NCBI GenBank assembly: GCA_004352715.1 | Contig: SCFE01000007.1 | Location: forward strand, 2,451,385-2,499,427 | Length of the DNA stretch: 48,043 bases | Origin: Hofstenia miamia | Taxonomy: Eukaryota > Xenacoelomorpha > Acoela | Direction of reading: 5' to 3' | Part shown: piece by piece, positions 43,622 through 48,043 of the stretch | How positions within the stretch are numbered: the first letter of the stretch is position 1 | Layout: each line of letters begins with the position of its first letter | Translations under genes and position numbers: made by a program | Notes under the pieces: generated by a model | What the model saw: only the letters and a program-made list of their open reading frames with translations | What the model was told of the DNA's origin: nothing | Database searches by the model: none

Positions 43622-43622
<1 letters not shown>

Positions 43623-43687
<65 letters not shown>
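43623..43687. repeat. (TAA)n microsatellite, 3' tail of the LINE
   Basis: About 21 TAA units. On the minus strand it is (ATT)n, directly after AATAAAGTCATTG at the end of the LINE, so it is most simply the element's 3' tail. The polytyrosine frame through it is meaningless. Confidence 0.85.
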
Positions 43688-43740
43688 CAATGACTTTATT
43701 TAGCCGCTGAAGGCATACACAACAAAAAAATAAAAACAAG

Positions 43741-44745
43741 TCAAGTTTTACGGCAGCGAGGACAGTCACAGGAGATGAAATAGGAGCAAATGGAAGAGTA
43801 GGCGAAGTTGGAGAAGGGCTTAGCAAAGAGGAAAGCCATCAAAGATTTCTTGAAGCTCGGTGGCGGGGAAAAGAAATCAATCGCTGTTGGAGGGTTGGGA
43901 GTCAAGATGTAATTAGCAGCAGTACAAGCAAGATTGAAAAACGAGTGAAGGGTGGGATGTTTCTTTGTACGACGAATGGAGAAGGTGACAACATCATCAG
44001 AGCGAGTGCAGCAGGAATTAGAGAACTTAATGAAATCAAAAGGATCAAGATCCAATTTGCGAGTCAGTAGTCGATTGAACAGAAGGAGATCACAGGCATG
44101 GAAGTAGAGTGACAGCGGGAGAGTGGAGAATTTCAGCAGAGCGTCTTTATAGTCCAAAGAGGAAATCCATTTGAAAGCGCGTTTCTGGAAACGTTCCATG
44201 GAGTGGAACAAAGCACGAGAAGGCCACCAACAAGGAGACGCGTAGAGAAGAATGGCGCGAGGAATGGACTTGAACAAAGAGAGTTTCACAGCGGACGAGG
44301 TATTAAAAGGAACATTACGGAAAAGGGCAAATAGCGAGGAATTAGCTTTGCGGAGACGCAAAGACACATGTCCAGTCCAATTTAAGTTTGCAGCAAGTTG
44401 AACTCCAAGATGAGTGTGATGAGGCGCAAAGTTAACAGGTAGAGGCAAATCAGAAGGGGGAGCCACAGAAAAGGAAATACCACATGTCTTGGTAGTGCTA
44501 AAATCAAGATGGTTGACAGAGGACCAAGTAGACAAGTGCTCAAGATCAGAAAAAATGTTCGAAGCAAAAGACCAACCAAAATCAAAAATCGCAGTGTCGT
44601 CAACATACAGCAGGCAAGACGAGTTGAGAACAGAATGAGGGAGGTCGTTAATGGCAACGAGGAAGAAAAGAACAGCAAACACTGAGCCTTGAGGGGCACC
44701 ACTAGTAACGGGGACAGGAGAATAGATAGACGAGTTGATTTTGAC
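43741..44745 (-). pseudogene. LINE reverse transcriptase, YVDD and thumb part
   Basis: Continues the same frame after the TGA: SGAPQGSVFAVLFFLVAIND (motif B, with FAV where LGP is usual), then LLYVDDTAIF with the YVDD catalytic box, HLGVQLAANLNWTGH, SLFKSIPRAILLYASPCWWP (thumb/C-terminal RT region). It ends at CDCPRCRKT and a stop at 43741. The coding part is otherwise open, implying relatively recent activity. Confidence 0.87.
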
Positions 44746-45825
44746 TCACTGGTGGCGATTGGTCAGGTAAGACTGGAACAGTTCGATGAAATCCACATCA
44801 AAACCAAATAAATGTAACTTGTCAAGCAGAATGGAATGAGGGAGGCGATCAAACACTTTTGAGATGTCAAGAAAGATAATACAACCAGGATCATTACTAT
44901 CAGAGTGAAAGTAGCAGTTTTCGATCAGAGTGAGCAGGTTAGTAATCATAGAGTGACCAGGAAGGTTGCCATGCTGAGAGGAAGAGATGAGGTGAAGAAT
45001 TTTTGGGAATACATAATGAAAAACAAGGTGTTCAAAGATGATAGACAGTCGAATAGAATAGCTATTTGGGCGGTAGGACGTGACCTGCGAGGAGGGAAGC
45101 TGATTAGATTTTAACAGCGGAGAAATCCAAAATGTCTTCCAACAGGCGGGATAGCGCTTAGTGGAGCAAATGAAGGAGTAAAGATGCTTTAAATGGATAG
45201 AAAGCGTGGAGGAGGTTTCATGAATTACAAAGGAAGGAACACCGTCAGGATAACAAGGACCAGACAACTTGCAAGATTTAAGCATGAGAGAGATATCATG
45301 GGCGCTGAAGACCATATCACAAAGTCGGATTAGCGGGGAGGCAGCAGGCGGACCAGGGCACATGGAGACAGGTACAGAGAAGTTAGAGGCAAAATACGCG
45401 TTGAACAGATCAGCTTTCTCCAGGTCAGAGTGAGCAGAAAGAAGGTTCCATCTCAAATTGGGGAGCTCAGGCTTGGAGTGAAGAGAACGCAAGAAGGAAT
45501 AAGAGTCTTGAAGAGAACCGGAGGAGAAGCTGGACAGAAAAGAGACTTTGTCAAGTTCCATAAAATTGAGAACATCTTCTGTGAGAGAAGCAAGCTTCGG
45601 AGTAACAGTAGTACCAGAATGGCGTTTGTAAGACTCCAATTTATTCAAGGAGTGCACAGTAAGGGACGAAAAATAGAAAGGAAGAGAAGCACGCTTTTTC
45701 CACCGACGAGGAACATAAAAAGAAATAACTTGATGAGGGAGCAGCATTAAGTGACAGAAAGTCACTGTTAAATCGAGCATATTGTAGAGCAGCCGGATTA
45801 GCAGATGGAGAAGTAGAGTTGACAA
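44746..45825 (-). pseudogene. LINE reverse transcriptase, N-terminal and palm part
   Basis: Contains the RT fingers (SGPCYPDGVPSFVIH, then WKTFWISPLLKS, TSYRPNSYS) and motif A, IIFLDISKVFDRLPHSILL, with the catalytic Asp. The frame stops at TGA (44746) after YLTNRHQ, where the family normally has R or K followed by VKINSS, and the homologous sequence continues in the same frame. The premature stop separates it from motifs B and C. Confidence 0.85.
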
Positions 45826-46351
45826 ACAGATTGAAGCTGACGAATGAGTGATCTGACAGCTTAGCAGGAACAGGGATTACAGATATGTCAAATATATAAT
45901 CGGGGTGAGAGCACAGAACCAAATCAAGCAGGGAGGAGCTGGAAGTAGGAGAAAATACAAGTTGTTCAAGAGAATAGCAGGCAAAAACTTCTAAAACTGC
46001 AGACTCATAAGTGTCAGTAGAGTCGAACGCATTCCAGCAGACATTAGGAAGATTGAAGTCACCACAAACAAGAAAATGAGGACGAATGGAAAAGCCAAGG
46101 TGNTAATCGGGGTGAGAGCACAGAACCAAATCAAGCAGAGAGGAGCTGGAAGTAGGAGAAAATACAAGTTGTTCAAGAGAATAGCAGGCAAAAACTTCTA
46201 AAACTGCAGACTCATAAGTGTCAGTAGAGTCGAGCGCATTCCAGCAGACATTAGGAAGATTGAAGTCACCACAAACAAGAAAATGAGGACGAATGGAAAA
46301 GCCAAGGTGACGAGAGAGGTAGGTAGACTGGTCATGAAAAGACTCGAACAT
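45641..46351 (-). pseudogene. LINE AP endonuclease domain
   Basis: PHFLVCGDFNLPNVCWNA carries the GDFN.P..W signature. SSSLLDLVLCSHPDYIFDI and KLSDHSFVSFNLF give the D-x-V and SDH metal/active-site motifs of apurinic-like endonucleases that nick target DNA. The N-terminal part starts in the gap. Residues from PHFLVCGDFN to HPD appear twice only because of the duplicate around 46103. The frame ends out of phase with the RT because of the deletion near 45740. Confidence 0.82.
45897..46309. repeat. 206-bp direct duplicate either side of a single N
   Basis: 45897-46102 and 46104-46309 are equal in length and differ at about two positions (for example GTCGAACGC versus GTCGAGCGC). This is the same overlap-join signature as at 1579 and 32963. 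Confidence 0.85.
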
Positions 46352-46459
46352 AGATGATAAATCAGCAATAGGAATGCGAAAGGCACTTTTCGAAGGAGGG
46401 TTGTAAACCCAGCCTGTCTTATCAAAATTCCATCTTTAAACAAACTGAAAAGAACATTA

Positions 46460-47459
46460 NNNNNNNNNNNNNNNNNNNNNNNNNNNNNNNNNNNNNNNNN
46501 NNNNNNNNNNNNNNNNNNNNNNNNNNNNNNNNNNNNNNNNNNNNNNNNNNNNNNNNNNNNNNNNNNNNNNNNNNNNNNNNNNNNNNNNNNNNNNNNNNNN
46601 NNNNNNNNNNNNNNNNNNNNNNNNNNNNNNNNNNNNNNNNNNNNNNNNNNNNNNNNNNNNNNNNNNNNNNNNNNNNNNNNNNNNNNNNNNNNNNNNNNNN
46701 NNNNNNNNNNNNNNNNNNNNNNNNNNNNNNNNNNNNNNNNNNNNNNNNNNNNNNNNNNNNNNNNNNNNNNNNNNNNNNNNNNNNNNNNNNNNNNNNNNNN
46801 NNNNNNNNNNNNNNNNNNNNNNNNNNNNNNNNNNNNNNNNNNNNNNNNNNNNNNNNNNNNNNNNNNNNNNNNNNNNNNNNNNNNNNNNNNNNNNNNNNNN
46901 NNNNNNNNNNNNNNNNNNNNNNNNNNNNNNNNNNNNNNNNNNNNNNNNNNNNNNNNNNNNNNNNNNNNNNNNNNNNNNNNNNNNNNNNNNNNNNNNNNNN
47001 NNNNNNNNNNNNNNNNNNNNNNNNNNNNNNNNNNNNNNNNNNNNNNNNNNNNNNNNNNNNNNNNNNNNNNNNNNNNNNNNNNNNNNNNNNNNNNNNNNNN
47101 NNNNNNNNNNNNNNNNNNNNNNNNNNNNNNNNNNNNNNNNNNNNNNNNNNNNNNNNNNNNNNNNNNNNNNNNNNNNNNNNNNNNNNNNNNNNNNNNNNNN
47201 NNNNNNNNNNNNNNNNNNNNNNNNNNNNNNNNNNNNNNNNNNNNNNNNNNNNNNNNNNNNNNNNNNNNNNNNNNNNNNNNNNNNNNNNNNNNNNNNNNNN
47301 NNNNNNNNNNNNNNNNNNNNNNNNNNNNNNNNNNNNNNNNNNNNNNNNNNNNNNNNNNNNNNNNNNNNNNNNNNNNNNNNNNNNNNNNNNNNNNNNNNNN
47401 NNNNNNNNNNNNNNNNNNNNNNNNNNNNNNNNNNNNNNNNNNNNNNNNNNNNNNNNNNN
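46460..47459. other. Assembly gap, 1000 N
   Basis: Exactly 1000 N between two LINE copies, so the spacing is unknown. Confidence 0.95.
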
Positions 47460-48043
47460 ATTTAAGCATGAGAGAAATATCATGGGCGCTGAAGACCATA
47501 TCACAAAGTCGGATTAGCGGGAGGCAGCAGGTGGACCAGGGCACATGGAGACAGGTACAGAGAAGTTAGAGGCAAAATACGCGTTGAACAGATCAGCTTT
47601 CTCCAGGTCAGAGTGAGCAGAAAGAAGGTTCCATCTCAAAGAGGGCTTAGAATGAAGAGAACGCAGGAAGGAATAAGTGTTTTGAAGAGAACCAGACGAG
47701 AAGCTGCACAGAAAAGAGACTTTGTCAAATTCCATAAAATTGATAACATCTTCTGTGAGAGAAGCAAGCTTCAGAGAAGCAGTAGTACCAGAATGGCATT
47801 TGTAAGACTCCAATTTATTCAAGGAGTGCATAGTAAGGGACGAAAAATAGAAAGGAAGAGAAGCACGCTTTTTCTGCTGACAATAAACATAAGAAGAAAT
47901 AACTTGATGTAAGAAAGTGAACCAATCGTCAACTGAGAAGGAATCACTAAAAACGGGCAGCAAAGATGAGAGAGCAGCATTAAGTGACAGAAAGTCACTG
48001 TTAAATCGAGCATATTGTGGAGCAGCCGGATTAGCAGATGGAG
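47460..48043 (-). mobile_element. CR1/Jockey-group LINE, copy 2, partial
   Basis: Matches 45278-45825 of copy 1 (same strand) but is not identical. It keeps the roughly 50 bp missing from copy 1 (reading LLPVFSDSFSVDDWFTFLH), lacks 9 bp near 47640, and has a 1-bp loss near 47520 that shifts the frame at AASR. Covers the endonuclease/RT junction and RT N-terminus (HSLNKLESYKCHSGTT, SFLRSLHSKPSLRWNLLSAH). It continues beyond the window. Either a second insertion or an allelic contig misplaced in tandem. Confidence 0.8.

Larger units (their letters stand above)
43623..46459 (-). mobile_element. CR1/Jockey-group LINE, copy 1, degenerate
   Basis: On the minus strand: AP endonuclease, reverse transcriptase, a CDCPRCRK C-terminus, a short 3' UTR and an (ATT)n tail. 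The 5' end is lost in the 1000-N gap (46460-47459). Inactivating changes: a deletion of about 50 bp near 45740 relative to copy 2, a TGA at 44746, and an in-assembly duplication at 46103. It inserted next to the 5' side of the recognised HEATR6 exons, in the same transcriptional orientation. Confidence 0.88.

Noticed and set aside
43509-43826. Minus-strand frame with about 20 consecutive tyrosines
   Set aside because: Translation of the (TAA)n LINE tail.
45430-45750. Plus-strand basic frames at 45430-45750 and 47613-47912
   Set aside because: Antisense shadows of the LINE reverse transcriptase.
46198-47544. 448- and 360-codon frames across the second 1000-N gap
   Set aside because: Gap artefacts. 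Only the flanking LINE sequence is real, and in other frames.
1-48043. CRISPR arrays, operons, Shine-Dalgarno sites, riboswitches
   Set aside because: None present. The sequence is eukaryotic and the tandem arrays found (21-bp units, microsatellites) lack spacers.

Overview
This is a eukaryotic, probably metazoan invertebrate, nuclear scaffold. It is AT-rich, has spliced genes with GT..AG introns, (AT)n microsatellites that often border assembly gaps, and many decayed transposable elements. The element mix (short-LTR Ty3/gypsy, Tc1/mariner, hAT, two LINE lineages, and a multicopy gene family with WREPTNH and HQD-type motifs) fits an arthropod or a similar invertebrate. The species cannot be fixed from the sequence. 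There are no operons, ribosome binding sites or CRISPR arrays. Five N runs (two of exactly 1000) and five single Ns mark joins. At three of the single Ns the flanking sequence is repeated on both sides, so those tandem copies are probably unmerged overlapping contigs.

Layout. 1-6.3 kb: a minus-strand coding remnant with in-frame TGA codons that runs into a polypurine tract and an LTR-like promoter (about 1.0-2.2 kb), then a possible solo LTR (4.6-5.0 kb). 6.3-16.3 kb: sparse, with a mariner-type MITE inside an (AT)n tract (6.3-6.6 kb), a possible small secreted cysteine-rich peptide gene (7.2-7.4 kb), two copies of a CCGGTT-containing motif beside (AT)n, and otherwise nothing recognisable. 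16.3-20.5 kb: one Ty3/gypsy element with both LTRs, broken in gag, protease, RT and integrase. 20.5-31 kb: a short direct repeat, a LINE 3' fragment (25.0-25.4 kb), and a mariner-like transposase in two pieces (28.1-28.4 and 29.6-30.2 kb) separated by foreign sequence. 31.3-33.4 kb: a frameshifted minus-strand copy of a multicopy metazoan gene family of unknown function.

34.3-42.8 kb holds the one clear host gene: a minus-strand HEATR6 homologue (HEAT repeat-containing protein 6). Twelve exons can be joined in frame with canonical splice sites, covering roughly the middle and C-terminal two thirds of the family. The first and last parts of the protein were not found. Its introns contain a foldback-like element made of inverted arrays of 21-bp units, a hAT transposon tip and a dead hAT transposase. 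43.6-48 kb: two same-strand copies of a CR1/Jockey-type LINE with a (TAA)n tail (plus-strand notation), separated by a 1000-N gap.

The most distinctive structure is the 0.9-kb foldback-like element, whose edge lies about 30 bp from a HEATR6 exon. Others are the CpG-decayed 303-bp duplicate at 1.3-1.9 kb and the split mariner.
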